Below the pieces are notes generated by a model, which was given only the letters and a program-made list of their open reading frames with translations, was not told where the DNA came from and did no database searches. From Pigmentiphaga sp. H8 (GTDB taxonomy: Bacteria > Pseudomonadota > Gammaproteobacteria > Burkholderiales > Burkholderiaceae_B): DNA of 64,000 nt. The stretch is from NCBI RefSeq assembly GCF_003854895.1, contig NZ_CP033966.1:2914001-2978000 (forward strand), written 5' to 3'. Position 1 is the stretch's first letter, and each line of letters starts with the position of its first letter. A program made the position numbers and the translations under genes. This document shows, piece after piece, positions 23,972 through 33,617 of the stretch.

Positions 23972-25195
23972 ATGACCGCCACCCGTTTTCCCACCCTGGC
24001 CACCCCGCTTTCCCCCGCAGCCGTGCGCGTCATGCTCCTGGGTTCAGGCGAGCTCGGCAAGGAGGTCATCATCGCCCTCCAGCGGCTGGGCGTGGAAGTC
24101 ATCGCCGTCGACCGCTATGAGGACGCCCCCGGCCACCAGGTCGCGCATCACGCCCGCACCGTCACCATGACCGACCGGGACGCGCTCAAGGCGCTGATCG
24201 AGGCCGAGCGCCCGGACATCATCGTCCCCGAGATCGAGGCCATCGCCACCGATCTGCTGGTCGAGCTGGAAGCCGCCGGCGTGGCGCGCGTCACGCCCAC
24301 CGCCCGCGCCGCCCAGCTGACGATGAACCGCGAGGGCATACGGCGCCTGGCGGCCGAGACCCTGGGCCTGCCCACCTCGCCCTACCGCTTCGCCGCGACC
24401 CGGGAAGAATTGCAGGCGGCCATCGACCAGCACATCGGCTACCCGTGCATCGTCAAGCCGGTCATGTCGTCGTCCGGCAAGGGCCAGTCCAAGCTCGACG
24501 GCCCGCAGGATGTGGAACATGCCTGGCGCTACGCCCAGGAAGGCGGCCGCGTGGGCGCCGGCCGGGTCATCGTCGAGGGCTTCGTGCGCTTCGACTACGA
24601 GATCACCCTGCTGACCGTCCGCTCGCGCGGGGCCGACGGCCAGGACCGCACCGATTTCTGCGAGCCCATCGGCCACATGCAGGTGGACGGCGACTACGTC
24701 GAGAGCTGGCAGCCCCATCCCATGTCGCCCGCCGCCCTGGCCCGTTCCCGCGAGATCGCCGCCAAGGTCACCGGCGAGCTGGGCGGCTATGGCATCTTCG
24801 GCGTCGAGCTGTTCGTGGCGGGCGACGAGGTCTGGTTCTCCGAAGTCAGCCCGCGTCCGCACGACACCGGCATGGTCACCATGATCTCGCAGGTCCAGAA
24901 CGAATTCGAATTGCACGCAAGGGCCTTCCTGGGCCTGCCGGTGGACACCTCGCTGCGCCAGCCCGGTGCGAGCAGCGTCATCTACGGGGGCATCGAGGCG
25001 GGCGCGGTGGCCTTCGACGGCGTGGCCCAGGCGCTGGCCGAGCCCGGCACCGACCTGCGGCTGTTCGGCAAGCCGGAGTCCTTCGTCAAGCGCCGCATGG
25101 GCGTCGGGCTGGCCTCGGCCGCCACCGTGGACGAGGCCCGGACCAAGGCCAAGCGCGTCTCGTCGGCGGTCAGGCCGCGCGCTATATCCGGCTAA
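23972..25195 (+). CDS. purT: Formate-dependent phosphoribosylglycinamide formyltransferase 2
   Basis: A 407-residue ATP-grasp enzyme of purine synthesis. It makes formyl-GAR from GAR, formate and ATP in the cytosol, without folate. VRVMLLGSGELGKEVIIALQRLG opens the N-terminal domain. The ATP-grasp section has CIVKPVMSSSGKGQS and GIFGVELFVAGDEVWFSEVSPRPHDTGMVT, which carries the metal-binding Glu residues. Length and order are normal. Its last 14 bases overlap, tail to tail, the BMP-family gene on the other strand, so the two transcripts are complementary at their 3' ends. Confidence 0.96.
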   Translation: MTATRFPTLATPLSPAAVRVMLLGSGELGKEVIIALQRLGVEVIAVDRYEDAPGHQVAHHARTVTMTDRDALKALIEAERPDIIVPEIEAIATDLLVELEAAGVARVTPTARAAQLTMNREGIRRLAAETLGLPTSPYRFAATREELQAAIDQHIGYPCIVKPVMSSSGKGQSKLDGPQDVEHAWRYAQEGGRVGAGRVIVEGFVRFDYEITLLTVRSRGADGQDRTDFCEPIGHMQVDGDYVESWQPHPMSPAALARSREIAAKVTGELGGYGIFGVELFVAGDEVWFSEVSPRPHDTGMVTMISQVQNEFELHARAFLGLPVDTSLRQPGASSVIYGGIEAGAVAFDGVAQALAEPGTDLRLFGKPESFVKRRMGVGLASAATVDEARTKAKRVSSAVRPRAISG

Positions 25196-26111
25196 GCAGC
25201 CCGCTCAGGTCGAATTCCCGCCCCACGTATTCACGGCTCGGGGCGACCTCGCCCCGCACCAGCGCCTGGCTCCATTCGTCCACGGCCTGCCGCGTGGACG
25301 GCCCGGCCAGCGGGCTGAGCGCCAGCCGGACATATTCGGGGCGCTCCACGCCATAGTCGATACGGGTGCCGAAAGGCAGATTGCCCTCGGCATGGTCCTG
25401 GATGGCCGCCGCGATGCAGCGGCCGGTGTCCGAAATGGCCGAGCCCACGAACAGCTTCGGATCGGTCTCGGTCCAGTCGACGATTGCACCAATCTGGCGC
25501 AGCCGGAATTTCTGGCAGGCCAGCACCGCGCCCGGCCGGCCCCCGTCGATGGCCGCGAACACCACGTCCACGCCGCGCTTGGCCATGGCCTCGCAGGTCT
25601 CGAAGGCCAGGCCTTCGTCGTCCTGGCTGCCGCAGAAGGACGTCATCATGCCCATGCCCGGCGACTGCCGCATCGCCCCGTCCACATAGGCCGCCCGGGC
25701 CGACAGCGCGGCGTCGGTCTTGACCGCCGACAGGTGGCCCAGCCCGCCGGTACGGCTCTCGGCGGCCGCCGCGACCCCGGCCAGGAAGGCCGACTGCTCC
25801 TGCAGGACGCCATAGACCGCGCAGTTCTCGGCCAGGTGCGAGCCCTGGACCACGACGAAATGGATGTGGGGAAAGCGTTCGGCGGCCATGGCCACCGGAT
25901 AGTCGCCGGCGCTGCCGTAGGCCACGACCAGGTCCGCGCCGCGATGGCAGACGTCGATCACGCGCGCCGCGCGTATGGCCGGGCCGGTGGATTCGATCCA
26001 GATCAGTTCGACCTGGCGGCCGGCGCGCCGGGCGATTTCCACGCCGGCCACGCCGCATTGGTTGAAGCTGCCGTAGCCGGGAGAGCCGAAAAGCAGGACC
26101 TTGACCCGCAT
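25182..26111 (-). CDS. BMP-family binding-protein-like protein lacking its secretion leader
   Basis: A 309-residue protein of the BMP/PnrA-type periplasmic-binding family: KVLLFGSPGYGSFNQCG, then GADLVVAYGSAGDYPVAMAAERFP, HFVVVQG and VYGVLQEQSAFLAGVAAAAES. Family members are normally exported lipoproteins or binding proteins for nucleosides or other solutes. This reading frame starts at ATG 26111 without a signal peptide and with a poor ribosome site. Directly upstream in the same frame, a leader with a strong AAGGAG begins at 26177 but stops at a TGA two codons before ATG 26111. The product is therefore either cytosolic, made by re-initiation, or a recently broken gene. No ABC membrane genes are nearby. 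Confidence 0.75.
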   Translation of the reverse strand: MRVKVLLFGSPGYGSFNQCGVAGVEIARRAGRQVELIWIESTGPAIRAARVIDVCHRGADLVVAYGSAGDYPVAMAAERFPHIHFVVVQGSHLAENCAVYGVLQEQSAFLAGVAAAAESRTGGLGHLSAVKTDAALSARAAYVDGAMRQSPGMGMMTSFCGSQDDEGLAFETCEAMAKRGVDVVFAAIDGGRPGAVLACQKFRLRQIGAIVDWTETDPKLFVGSAISDTGRCIAAAIQDHAEGNLPFGTRIDYGVERPEYVRLALSPLAGPSTRQAVDEWSQALVRGEVAPSREYVGREFDLSGLLSRI

Positions 26112-26114
26112 GGC

Positions 26115-26177
26115 TCAGCCCGCCACGCCGGGGGCTCCCGGCGCCATGAGGGTGGCGATAGACAAAGATTTCCGCAT
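26115..26177 (-). pseudogene. Interrupted secretion leader of the BMP-family gene
   Basis: A 20-codon frame starts with ATG at 26177, with AAGGAG six bases upstream. It begins MRKSLSIATLM, which looks like a Sec signal peptide, and ends at TGA (26115-26117). Two codons later, still in frame, ATG 26111 opens the mature domain. Change of that one stop codon would give one 331-residue exported protein. Confidence 0.6.
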
Positions 26178-26254
26178 CGTCTTCTCCTTGGCGGCGGAAC
26201 GGATGCCACCGGACTCGAAGCAGACCAAGCAATCTTCGTGCCGTTCCGCCCCGG

Positions 26255-27856
26255 TCAGTCCTCGATGCCGCGCGAGGCCAGGTACTCGTCGTACGTGCCC
26301 TTGTAGTCGATCAACTGGCCGTCGGGCAGTATTTCAATGATACGACTGGCCAGGCCCGATACGAACTCGCGGTCGTGCGACACGAAGAACAGCGTACCCT
26401 GGAATTTCTCCAGCGCCAGTTGCAGCGACTCGATCGACTCCATGTCCAGGTGGTTGGTGGGCTCGTCCAGCAGCAGCACGTTGTGCTTGCGCAGCATGAG
26501 CTTGCCGAACATCATCCGGTTCTTCTCGCCGCCCGACAGCACGCCCACGGCCTTGCCGATATCGTCGCTGGAGAACAGCAGACGCCCCAGCACCGAGCGG
26601 ATGGCCTGGTCGTCGTCGCCGGGCTGGCGCCACTGGCCCATCCAGTCGAAGACGTTGTCGTCGGTCTGGAAGTTGTCGGACACGTCCTGCGCCATGTAGC
26701 CCAGGTTGGCGTTCTCGGACCATTTGATCGTGCCCTGGTCGGGCGCCAGATCGCCGGCCAGCATGCGCAGCAGCGTGGTCTTGCCCACGCCGTTGGCGCC
26801 GATGATGGCGATTTTCTCGCCTGCCTCGACCATCGCGGAGTACTTCGGGATGACGGGGTGGTCGTAGCCCTTGACGATGCCCTCGATCTCGACCGCCTGG
26901 CGGTGCATGACCTTGGCCATTTCGAAGCGGATGTACGGGTTCTGGCGCGACGAGGGCTTGACCTCGACGGTATCGGCCTTGAGCTTGTCGATCTGCTTCA
27001 GGCGCGAAGTGGCCTGCCGGGCCTTGGACTTGTTGGCCGAGAAGCGGCGCACGAAATCCTGCAACTCGGTGATGCGTTCCTTGGCCTTGGCGTTGGAACT
27101 CATCAGGCGCTCGCGCGCCTGGGCCGAAGCCAGCATGTAGTCGTCGTAGTTGCCGGGGTAGATGCGCACCTCGCGGTAGTCCAGGTCGGCCATGTGGGTG
27201 CAGACCTGGTTCAGGAAGTGGCGATCGTGGCTGATGATGATCATCGTCGACTGGTACTGGTTCAGGACCGTTTCCAGCCAGCGGATGGTGTTGATGTCGA
27301 GGTTGTTGGTGGGTTCGTCCAGCAGCAGCACGTCGGGGTTCGAGAACAGCGCCTGCGCCAGCAGCACCCGCAGCTTCCAGCCCGGCGCGATCTCGCGCAT
27401 GGGCTGCTGGTGCTGCTCGACCGGGATTTCCAGGCCCAGCAGCAGCTCGCCGGCGCGGGCTTCCGCCGTATAGCCGTCGTATTCGGCGAACTTGGCCTCG
27501 AGGTCGGCCGCCCGCATGTAGTCTTCGTCGGTGGCGTCGGGATTGGCGTAGATGGCGTCCCGGTCGCTCATGGCCTGCCACATTTCGGCGTGGCCCATCA
27601 GCACGACGTCCAGCACGCGCACGTCTTCAAAGGCGAACTGGTCCTGGCGCAGCTTGCCCAGGCGGGTGTTGGGCTCGAGCGAGACGTTGCCGGCCGACGG
27701 TTCGAGATCGCCGCCGATGATCTTCATCAGCGTGGACTTGCCGCTGCCGTTCGCACCGATGAGGCCATAGCGGTTGCCTTCCCCGAACTTGACCGAGACA
27801 TTCTCGAACAGGGGTTTGGGACCGAACTGGATGGTGAGGTTGGCGGTGGAAATCAC
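26255..27856 (-). CDS. ABC-F family ATPase, YbiT-like
   Basis: A 533-residue soluble protein with two ABC domains and no membrane segment. Walker A motifs are GANGSGKST (34-42) and GANGVGKTT (353-361), and Walker B/D-loops are LLLDEPTNNLD and LLLDEPTNHLD. The first signature is altered (IAPGWKLRVLLAQAL) and the second is normal (LSGGEKNRMMFGK). The linker between the domains is rich in Lys/Arg (KERITELQDFVRRFSANKSKARQATSRLKQ). ABC-F proteins act on the ribosome; YbiT is one of the four E. coli members. The start is a GTG at 27856 with no clear Shine-Dalgarno. Confidence 0.94.
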   Translation of the reverse strand: MISTANLTIQFGPKPLFENVSVKFGEGNRYGLIGANGSGKSTLMKIIGGDLEPSAGNVSLEPNTRLGKLRQDQFAFEDVRVLDVVLMGHAEMWQAMSDRDAIYANPDATDEDYMRAADLEAKFAEYDGYTAEARAGELLLGLEIPVEQHQQPMREIAPGWKLRVLLAQALFSNPDVLLLDEPTNNLDINTIRWLETVLNQYQSTMIIISHDRHFLNQVCTHMADLDYREVRIYPGNYDDYMLASAQARERLMSSNAKAKERITELQDFVRRFSANKSKARQATSRLKQIDKLKADTVEVKPSSRQNPYIRFEMAKVMHRQAVEIEGIVKGYDHPVIPKYSAMVEAGEKIAIIGANGVGKTTLLRMLAGDLAPDQGTIKWSENANLGYMAQDVSDNFQTDDNVFDWMGQWRQPGDDDQAIRSVLGRLLFSSDDIGKAVGVLSGGEKNRMMFGKLMLRKHNVLLLDEPTNHLDMESIESLQLALEKFQGTLFFVSHDREFVSGLASRIIEILPDGQLIDYKGTYDEYLASRGIED

Positions 27857-28238
27857 GGCGGAAACGGGCTCGCAAGAAAAGGAGAAACGTCGCGCGCAAG
27901 CATGACGAAAGCGCGAAGATCAACCTATTAGTGTAACAGCCCCGATTCGGGTTGACCCGAACATTTACACAATGGCCGCCAACGGCCGAGCGGCGCGTCC
28001 CCGCGCGCAGCGCAGCTCCGCCGTTTGTTACCATTGGGCGCATAGCCACGAAGCCGGAACTGCGGCCGGCAACGTGCGCATGCCTCTCCTGGATACGATG
28101 GCATCCCCAGGCGGATGCCCATGGCGCAAGACCGAGCGCGGGACCATACCCGCCCCGTGGCCTGGCGAGGTGCGTTCTTTGTTGCTCGCTTCTGCGTTGC
28201 CCCACCCATACCTATATCAAAGAGAGTGACCGCCCTCC
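27857..28238. other. 382-base gap between divergent ABC-F and mrp genes
   Basis: No gene or RNA could be supported here. The part next to the ABC-F gene (27910-27975) is AT-richer than its surroundings and probably holds that gene's promoter. The remainder should hold the promoter of the mrp operon. Short open frames in this gap lack ribosome sites and resemble no family I know. Confidence 0.5.
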
Positions 28239-31154
28239 ATGTCCTTGCTGATTCTCCTCGCGCTTCCCTTCGCCGGCAGTGTCTTGGCGGCCTTGCTGCC
28301 CGCCAATGCGCGAAACCGGGAAGCCTGGCTTGCCGGTTTGGTCGCATTGGCGGGAACGGTACAGGCCGCCCTGCTCTACCCCGAGATCTCGTACGGCGGC
28401 GTGGTCCGCTACGAGCTCGCCTGGCTGCCATCGCTGGGGCTGAACTTCGTCCTGCGCATGGACGGGCTGGCCTGGATATTCAGCCTGATGATCACCGGCA
28501 TCGGTTTGCTCGTGGTGCTGTACGCGCGCTACTACATGTCGCCGGAAGATCCGGTGCCGCGCTTCTTCTCCTTCTTCCTCGCCTTCATGGGCGCCATGCT
28601 GGGCGTGGTCCTGTCCGGCAACCTGATCCAGCTCGCGCTGTTCTGGGAACTGACCAGCCTGGTGTCCTTCCTGCTGATCGGCTACTGGCACCACCGGCCC
28701 GACGCACGGCGCGGAGCGCGCATGGCGCTCACGGTCACCGCCGCCGGCGGCCTGTGCCTGTTCGCGGGCATCCTGGTGCTGGGGCACATCGTCGGCAGCT
28801 ATGACCTGGAAACGGTGCTGTCCTCGGGCGACCTGATCCGCTCGCACCCCGTCTACGAGGTCGCGCTGGTCCTGATCGCGCTGGGCGCGCTGACCAAGAG
28901 CGCGCAATTCCCCTTCCACTTCTGGCTGCCCCACGCCATGGCGGCGCCGACCCCGGTGTCCGCTTACCTGCACTCGGCCACCATGGTCAAGGCCGGGGTG
29001 TTCCTGCTCGCCCGGCTGTGGCCGGTGCTGGCCGGCACCGAGGAATGGTTCTGGATCATCGGGGGAGCGGGCCTGTGCACGCTGCTGCTGGGCGCCTACA
29101 CGGCGATCTTCCAGCAGGACCTGAAGGGGCTGCTGGCCTATTCCACCATCAGCCACCTGGGCCTGATCACGCTGCTGCTGGGGCTGGGCAGCCCGCTCGC
29201 GCTGGTGGCCGCGGTCTTCCACATCATGAACCACGCGACCTTCAAGGCCTCGCTGTTCATGGCGGCCGGCATCATCGACCACGAATGCGGCACGCGCGAC
29301 ATCCGCCGGCTTAGCGGGCTGGCCCAGGTCATGCCCATCACGGCCACGCTGGCCATGGTGGCCGGGGCCGCGATGGCCGGCGTGCCGCTCTTGAACGGCT
29401 TCATCTCCAAGGAGATGTTCTTCACCGAAGCCGTGGTGGTCGGCAACGCCGTCGGCATGAGCCACGCGCTGCCCATCGCCGCCACCGTGGCCGGCGCCTT
29501 CAGCGTGGCCTATTCGTGGCGCTTCCTGCACGACGTGTTCTTCGGGCCGGCGCCGCACGACCTGCCCCGCACCCCGCACGAGGCCCCGCGCTGGATGCGC
29601 TTTCCCGCCGAGGTCCTGGCCTTCCTGTGCCTGGCCGTGGGCGTGGCCCCGGGCTATACCATCGCCCCCTTCCTGGCGACCGCCGTGCGCGCCATCCTGG
29701 GCGACGCGGTGCCCAGCTACAGCCTGGCCATCTGGCACGGCTTCAACCTGCCGCTGGTCATGAGCTTCGTCGCGCTGGTGGGCGGATCGGCGCTGTACAT
29801 GATCCTGCAGAAGACCCTGCGCCTGAGCACGGTCGAGCGCCTGCCGCTGTTCTACAAATTCAATGGCAAGCGGGCCTTCGAACGCGTCATGAGCTTCGCC
29901 ATCGGCCTGGCCGACCGGCTGACCAACAGCCTGGGCGCGCGCGGCCTGCAATCGCAACTGCTGGGCATCGTCGCCTTCGCCATCCTGGTGGCGGTCGTCA
30001 CGCTGTATGGCCGGCCGCTGCTGATGCCCGCCGTGCAGACCTCGCCCATCGACCCGACCTTCGCCATCCTGTGGCTGATCGGCATCGCCTGCGCCATCGG
30101 CACCGCCTACCAGGCCAAGTACCACCGGCTGGCCTCGCTGATCATGATGGGCGGTGCCGGGCTGGTCACCTGCATCACCTTCGTCTGGTTCTCGGCCCCC
30201 GACCTGGCGCTGACCCAGCTGCTGGTCGAGGTGGTCACCACCATCCTGCTGCTGCTCGGCCTGCGCTGGCTGCCGCGCCGCAAGGAGCCCAAGGAACTGG
30301 GCATACGCGTGCCCGCCATCGCCTGGCTACACCGGGTGCGCGACCTAGCCATCGCCGTGGCGGGCGGCGCCGGCATGGCGCTGCTGGCCTATGCCGTGCT
30401 GACGCGCCCCTATCCCGACACCATCTCCAACTATTTCCTGGAGCGGGCGTTGACCGAGGGCGGCGGCACCAACGTCGTCAACGTGCTGCTGGTGGATTTC
30501 CGCGGCTTCGACACGCTGGGCGAAATCTCGGTGCTGGGCATCGTCGCGCTGACCGTCTACGCGCTGCTGCGGCGCTTCCGCCCCGCTCCCGAAAGCATCG
30601 CCCTGCCGCACCAGCAGATCGACCAGGGCAAGACCGACGCCGCCGCGCGCGCCGGCGACGACCCGGCGGTGGGCTACCTGCTGATGCCGTCGGTGCTGAT
30701 CCGGCTCGCGCTGCCCATCATCGCGCTGTTCGCCGTATTCCTGTTCATGCGCGGGCACAACCTGCCCGGAGGCGGCTTCGTCGCCGGGCTGACGCTGTCG
30801 GTGGCTTTCATCCTGCAATACATGGTGGGCGGCACCGCTTGGGTCGAATCCAAGATGCGCCTGCATCCGCAGCGCTGGATAGGCCTGGGCCTGCTGTTCG
30901 CCGTGCTGACCGGCATGGGCGCCTGGCTGTTCGGCTACCCCTTCCTGACCTCGCACGGTGCCCACTTGCACCTGCCCCTGGTGGGCGAGATCCACGTGCC
31001 CAGCGCCTTTCTTTTCGACCTGGGCGTGTTCAGCCTGGTCGTCGGAGCCACGATGCTTATCCTTACCGCCCTGGGCCACCAGTCCATACGCAGCCACCGC
31101 GCCGCGCAGCAGGCCGAGGCCGAGCTTCCCCGGGGAGGTGCCCGGTGGAAGTGA
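28239..31154 (+). CDS. mrpA: Monovalent cation/H+ antiporter subunit A with fused MrpB domain
   Basis: A 971-residue polytopic membrane protein, the largest Mrp subunit. The N-terminal part is NuoL/ND5-like: FWELTSLVSFLLIGYW, the Lys-containing TKSAQFPFHFWLPHAMAAPTPVSAYLHSATMVKAGVFLLARL, and HIMNHATFKASLFM. The last 200 or so residues (LIRLALPIIALFAVFLFMRGHNLPGGGFVAGLTLSVAFILQYM) are an MrpB domain, so this is the group 2 arrangement with A and B fused, as in Pha systems. The complex exchanges Na+ or K+ for protons across the inner membrane. The gene heads a six-gene operon with overlapping ends. Confidence 0.95.
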   Translation: MSLLILLALPFAGSVLAALLPANARNREAWLAGLVALAGTVQAALLYPEISYGGVVRYELAWLPSLGLNFVLRMDGLAWIFSLMITGIGLLVVLYARYYMSPEDPVPRFFSFFLAFMGAMLGVVLSGNLIQLALFWELTSLVSFLLIGYWHHRPDARRGARMALTVTAAGGLCLFAGILVLGHIVGSYDLETVLSSGDLIRSHPVYEVALVLIALGALTKSAQFPFHFWLPHAMAAPTPVSAYLHSATMVKAGVFLLARLWPVLAGTEEWFWIIGGAGLCTLLLGAYTAIFQQDLKGLLAYSTISHLGLITLLLGLGSPLALVAAVFHIMNHATFKASLFMAAGIIDHECGTRDIRRLSGLAQVMPITATLAMVAGAAMAGVPLLNGFISKEMFFTEAVVVGNAVGMSHALPIAATVAGAFSVAYSWRFLHDVFFGPAPHDLPRTPHEAPRWMRFPAEVLAFLCLAVGVAPGYTIAPFLATAVRAILGDAVPSYSLAIWHGFNLPLVMSFVALVGGSALYMILQKTLRLSTVERLPLFYKFNGKRAFERVMSFAIGLADRLTNSLGARGLQSQLLGIVAFAILVAVVTLYGRPLLMPAVQTSPIDPTFAILWLIGIACAIGTAYQAKYHRLASLIMMGGAGLVTCITFVWFSAPDLALTQLLVEVVTTILLLLGLRWLPRRKEPKELGIRVPAIAWLHRVRDLAIAVAGGAGMALLAYAVLTRPYPDTISNYFLERALTEGGGTNVVNVLLVDFRGFDTLGEISVLGIVALTVYALLRRFRPAPESIALPHQQIDQGKTDAAARAGDDPAVGYLLMPSVLIRLALPIIALFAVFLFMRGHNLPGGGFVAGLTLSVAFILQYMVGGTAWVESKMRLHPQRWIGLGLLFAVLTGMGAWLFGYPFLTSHGAHLHLPLVGEIHVPSAFLFDLGVFSLVVGATMLILTALGHQSIRSHRAAQQAEAELPRGGARWK

Positions 31155-31486
31155 TCATCGCCATCGCCATCGGCGCGCTGGGCGGCTCCGGCATCTGGCT
31201 GCTGCTGCGGCCCCGGACCTTCCAGGTCATCATGGGCATCTCGCTGGTGTCCTATGCCGTGAACCTGTTCATTTTCTCGATGGGCAAGCTGTCCCTGGAC
31301 CAGATCCCCATCCTGCGGGCCAGCCGCGCCAGCGAGGTCGCCGACTACGCCGACCCGCTGCCCCAGGCGCTGGTGCTGACCGCCATCGTCATCGGCTTCG
31401 CCATGACCGCGCTCTTCCTGGTCCTCATGCTCGCTTCGCGCGGCCTGAGCGGCACCGACCACGTGGACGGCAGGGAGGGTGAATGA
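31145..31486 (+). CDS. mrpC: Monovalent cation/H+ antiporter subunit C
   Basis: A 113-residue NuoK-like subunit from a GTG at 31145, overlapping mrpA by 10 bases. Three hydrophobic helices are seen: VIIAIAIGALGGSGIWLLL, FQVIMGISLVSYAVNLFIFSMG, and ALVLTAIVIGFAMTALFLVLML, the last with the DPLPQALVLTAIVIG signature of MrpC. The length is usual. Its stop overlaps mrpD by four bases. Confidence 0.94.
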   Translation: MEVIIAIAIGALGGSGIWLLLRPRTFQVIMGISLVSYAVNLFIFSMGKLSLDQIPILRASRASEVADYADPLPQALVLTAIVIGFAMTALFLVLMLASRGLSGTDHVDGREGE

Positions 31487-33129
31487 TGCTGTCCTGGCAT
31501 GACCATCTCATGATCGTCCCCATCGTCCTGCCCATGCTGGTGGCCGGCTTCATGCTGCTGCTGGGCGAAGGCCGCGCCACGGCCAAGGCCGTCGTCAACG
31601 TGGCGGCCACGCTGGCGCTGCTGGCCGTGGCGATCGCGCTGCTGCGGCAGGCGGACACCGGCCCGGTGCGGGTGGCCGTCTACCTGGCCGCCAACTGGCC
31701 GGCGCCCTTCGGCATCGCGCTGGCGCTGGACCGGCTGTCGGCCATCATGCTGCTGCTGACCGCCATCATGGCGCTGGGCTCGCTGCTGTATTCGCTGGCC
31801 AGGTGGCATCGCGCGGGGGTCCATTTCCATCCGCTGTTCCAGCTTCAGCTGATGGGGCTCAACGGCGCGTTCCTGACCGCGGACCTCTTCAACCTGTTCG
31901 TGTTCTTCGAGATCCTGCTGGCGGCCTCCTACGGGCTGCTGCTGCACGGGTCCGGGCCGCAGCGGGTCAAGGCCGGCCTGCACTACATCGCCGTCAACCT
32001 GGCCGGGTCCTCGCTGTTCCTGATCGGCGTGGCGCTGATCTACGGCGTGACCGGCACGCTGAACATGGCCGACGTGGCCGTGCGCATCGGCCAGGTCGCG
32101 GGGTCCGACCGCATGCTGATGGAAGCAGGCGCCGCCATCCTGGGCGTGGCCTTCCTGATCAAGGCGGGCGCCTGGCCGCTGAATTTCTGGCTGCCGCCCT
32201 CGTACGCCGCCGCCTCGCCGCCCGCCGCCGCCCTGTTCTCCATCATGACCAAGGTGGGCGTGTATGTGATCCTGCGGCTGTCGCTGCTGATGTTCGGCGA
32301 CCAGGCCGGCGAATCCAGCGGCTTCGTCCAGCAATGGATCCTGTACGTCGGGCTGGCCACGCTGACCTTCGGTACGCTGGGCATGCTGGCCTCGCAGAAC
32401 ACCGGGCGGCTGGCGGGCTTCGCGGTCATCATCTCTTCCGGCACGCTGCTGTCGGCCGTGGGCTTCGGCCGCGACAGCGTGACGGCCGCCGCCCTGTTCT
32501 ACCTGGTCAGCTCGACGCTGGCACTGGGCGCCTTTTTCCTGCTGCAGGAACTGATGGAGCGCAGCCGGACCTTCGGCGCCGACCTGCTGGCGGTCACGCT
32601 GGAAGCCTTCGGCCTGGACCGCCCGGTCGACACCGAAGAAGACATGAGCACGACCGACATCGGCGTGGCCATCCCCGCCGCCATGGCCTTCCTGGGGCTG
32701 AGCTTCATCGCGTGCGCGCTGGTGCTGTCCGGGCTGCCGCCACTGTCGGGTTTCGTCGCCAAGTTCGCGCTGCTGACCACCATCCTGAACCCCGAGGGGC
32801 TCACGCCCGAGGTCGGCAGCCCCGAGCCCGTGCTGGCCTGGGTGCTGCTGGGCCTGCTGGTGGCCTCGGGCCTGACGACCGTGGTGTCGCTGACCCGCAT
32901 CGGCATACGCGCCTTCTGGGTTCCCTCCGGCCGCGCCCAGCCCCGGTTGCGCGTGATCGAGGTCTTTCCCATCGCCGCCATGCTGGTGCTGGGCATCGTG
33001 CTAATGGTCCAGGCCCAGCCCGCCATGCGCTATTTCACCGACACCGCCCGCGCCCTGCACCATCCCGACGACTACGTGCGCGGCATCATGTCGGCCCGGC
33101 AGGCCGGCCCAGGAGGCGCCACCCCATGA
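31483..33129 (+). CDS. mrpD: Monovalent cation/H+ antiporter subunit D
   Basis: A 548-residue NuoN/NuoM-like membrane subunit. MGLNGAFLTADLFNLFVFFEILLAASYGLLLHG carries the conserved Glu of the fifth helix, and AFLIKAGAWPLNFWLPPSYAAASPPAAALFSIMTKVGVYVILRL carries the conserved Lys pair used in proton translocation. It shares four bases with mrpC upstream and four with mrpE downstream, so it is translationally coupled to both. Confidence 0.95.
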   Translation: MMLSWHDHLMIVPIVLPMLVAGFMLLLGEGRATAKAVVNVAATLALLAVAIALLRQADTGPVRVAVYLAANWPAPFGIALALDRLSAIMLLLTAIMALGSLLYSLARWHRAGVHFHPLFQLQLMGLNGAFLTADLFNLFVFFEILLAASYGLLLHGSGPQRVKAGLHYIAVNLAGSSLFLIGVALIYGVTGTLNMADVAVRIGQVAGSDRMLMEAGAAILGVAFLIKAGAWPLNFWLPPSYAAASPPAAALFSIMTKVGVYVILRLSLLMFGDQAGESSGFVQQWILYVGLATLTFGTLGMLASQNTGRLAGFAVIISSGTLLSAVGFGRDSVTAAALFYLVSSTLALGAFFLLQELMERSRTFGADLLAVTLEAFGLDRPVDTEEDMSTTDIGVAIPAAMAFLGLSFIACALVLSGLPPLSGFVAKFALLTTILNPEGLTPEVGSPEPVLAWVLLGLLVASGLTTVVSLTRIGIRAFWVPSGRAQPRLRVIEVFPIAAMLVLGIVLMVQAQPAMRYFTDTARALHHPDDYVRGIMSARQAGPGGATP

Positions 33130-33617
33130 TCAGACGCATCGTTCCCTGGCCGCTTACCTCGCTGTTCCTGCTGGCGATGTGGCTGCTGCTCAACCAGACG
33201 CTCTCGCTCGGCCACGTCCTGCTGGGCGCCCTGCTGGCCATCGCCGTGCCGCTGTGGACCGCTCCGCTGCGGCCGGTCAGGGCCCGCCTGCGCCGGCCCG
33301 GCGTGGCCCTGAAGCTGTTGGGCGTCGTGATCCTGGACAGCGTCAAGTCCAATTTCGACGTCGCGCGGGTCATCCTGGGCTCCAAGGCCAGGCGCGACAA
33401 CTCGGGCTTCATCCGGATGCCGCTGGCCCTTCGGGACTCGCACGGATTGACCACCCTGGCGCTGATCCTGACCGCGATCCCCGGCACGGTCTGCGTCGAG
33501 TTGGCCGACGACAAGAGCTGGCTGCTGATCCACGTGCTGGACCTGAACGACGAACAGTACTGGATCGATACGATCCATACCCGTTATGAACAACCGCTGA
33601 TGGAGATCTTCGAATGA
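33126..33617 (+). CDS. mrpE: Monovalent cation/H+ antiporter subunit E
   Basis: A 163-residue subunit. The N-terminus has two helices (SLFLLAMWLLLNQTLSLGHVLLGALLAIAVPLW and VALKLLGVVILDSVKSNFDVARVIL). A soluble C-terminal part has LILTAIPGTVCVEL, a conserved MrpE segment. The ends overlap the neighbouring mrp genes by four bases each. Confidence 0.94.
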   Translation: MIRRIVPWPLTSLFLLAMWLLLNQTLSLGHVLLGALLAIAVPLWTAPLRPVRARLRRPGVALKLLGVVILDSVKSNFDVARVILGSKARRDNSGFIRMPLALRDSHGLTTLALILTAIPGTVCVELADDKSWLLIHVLDLNDEQYWIDTIHTRYEQPLMEIFE

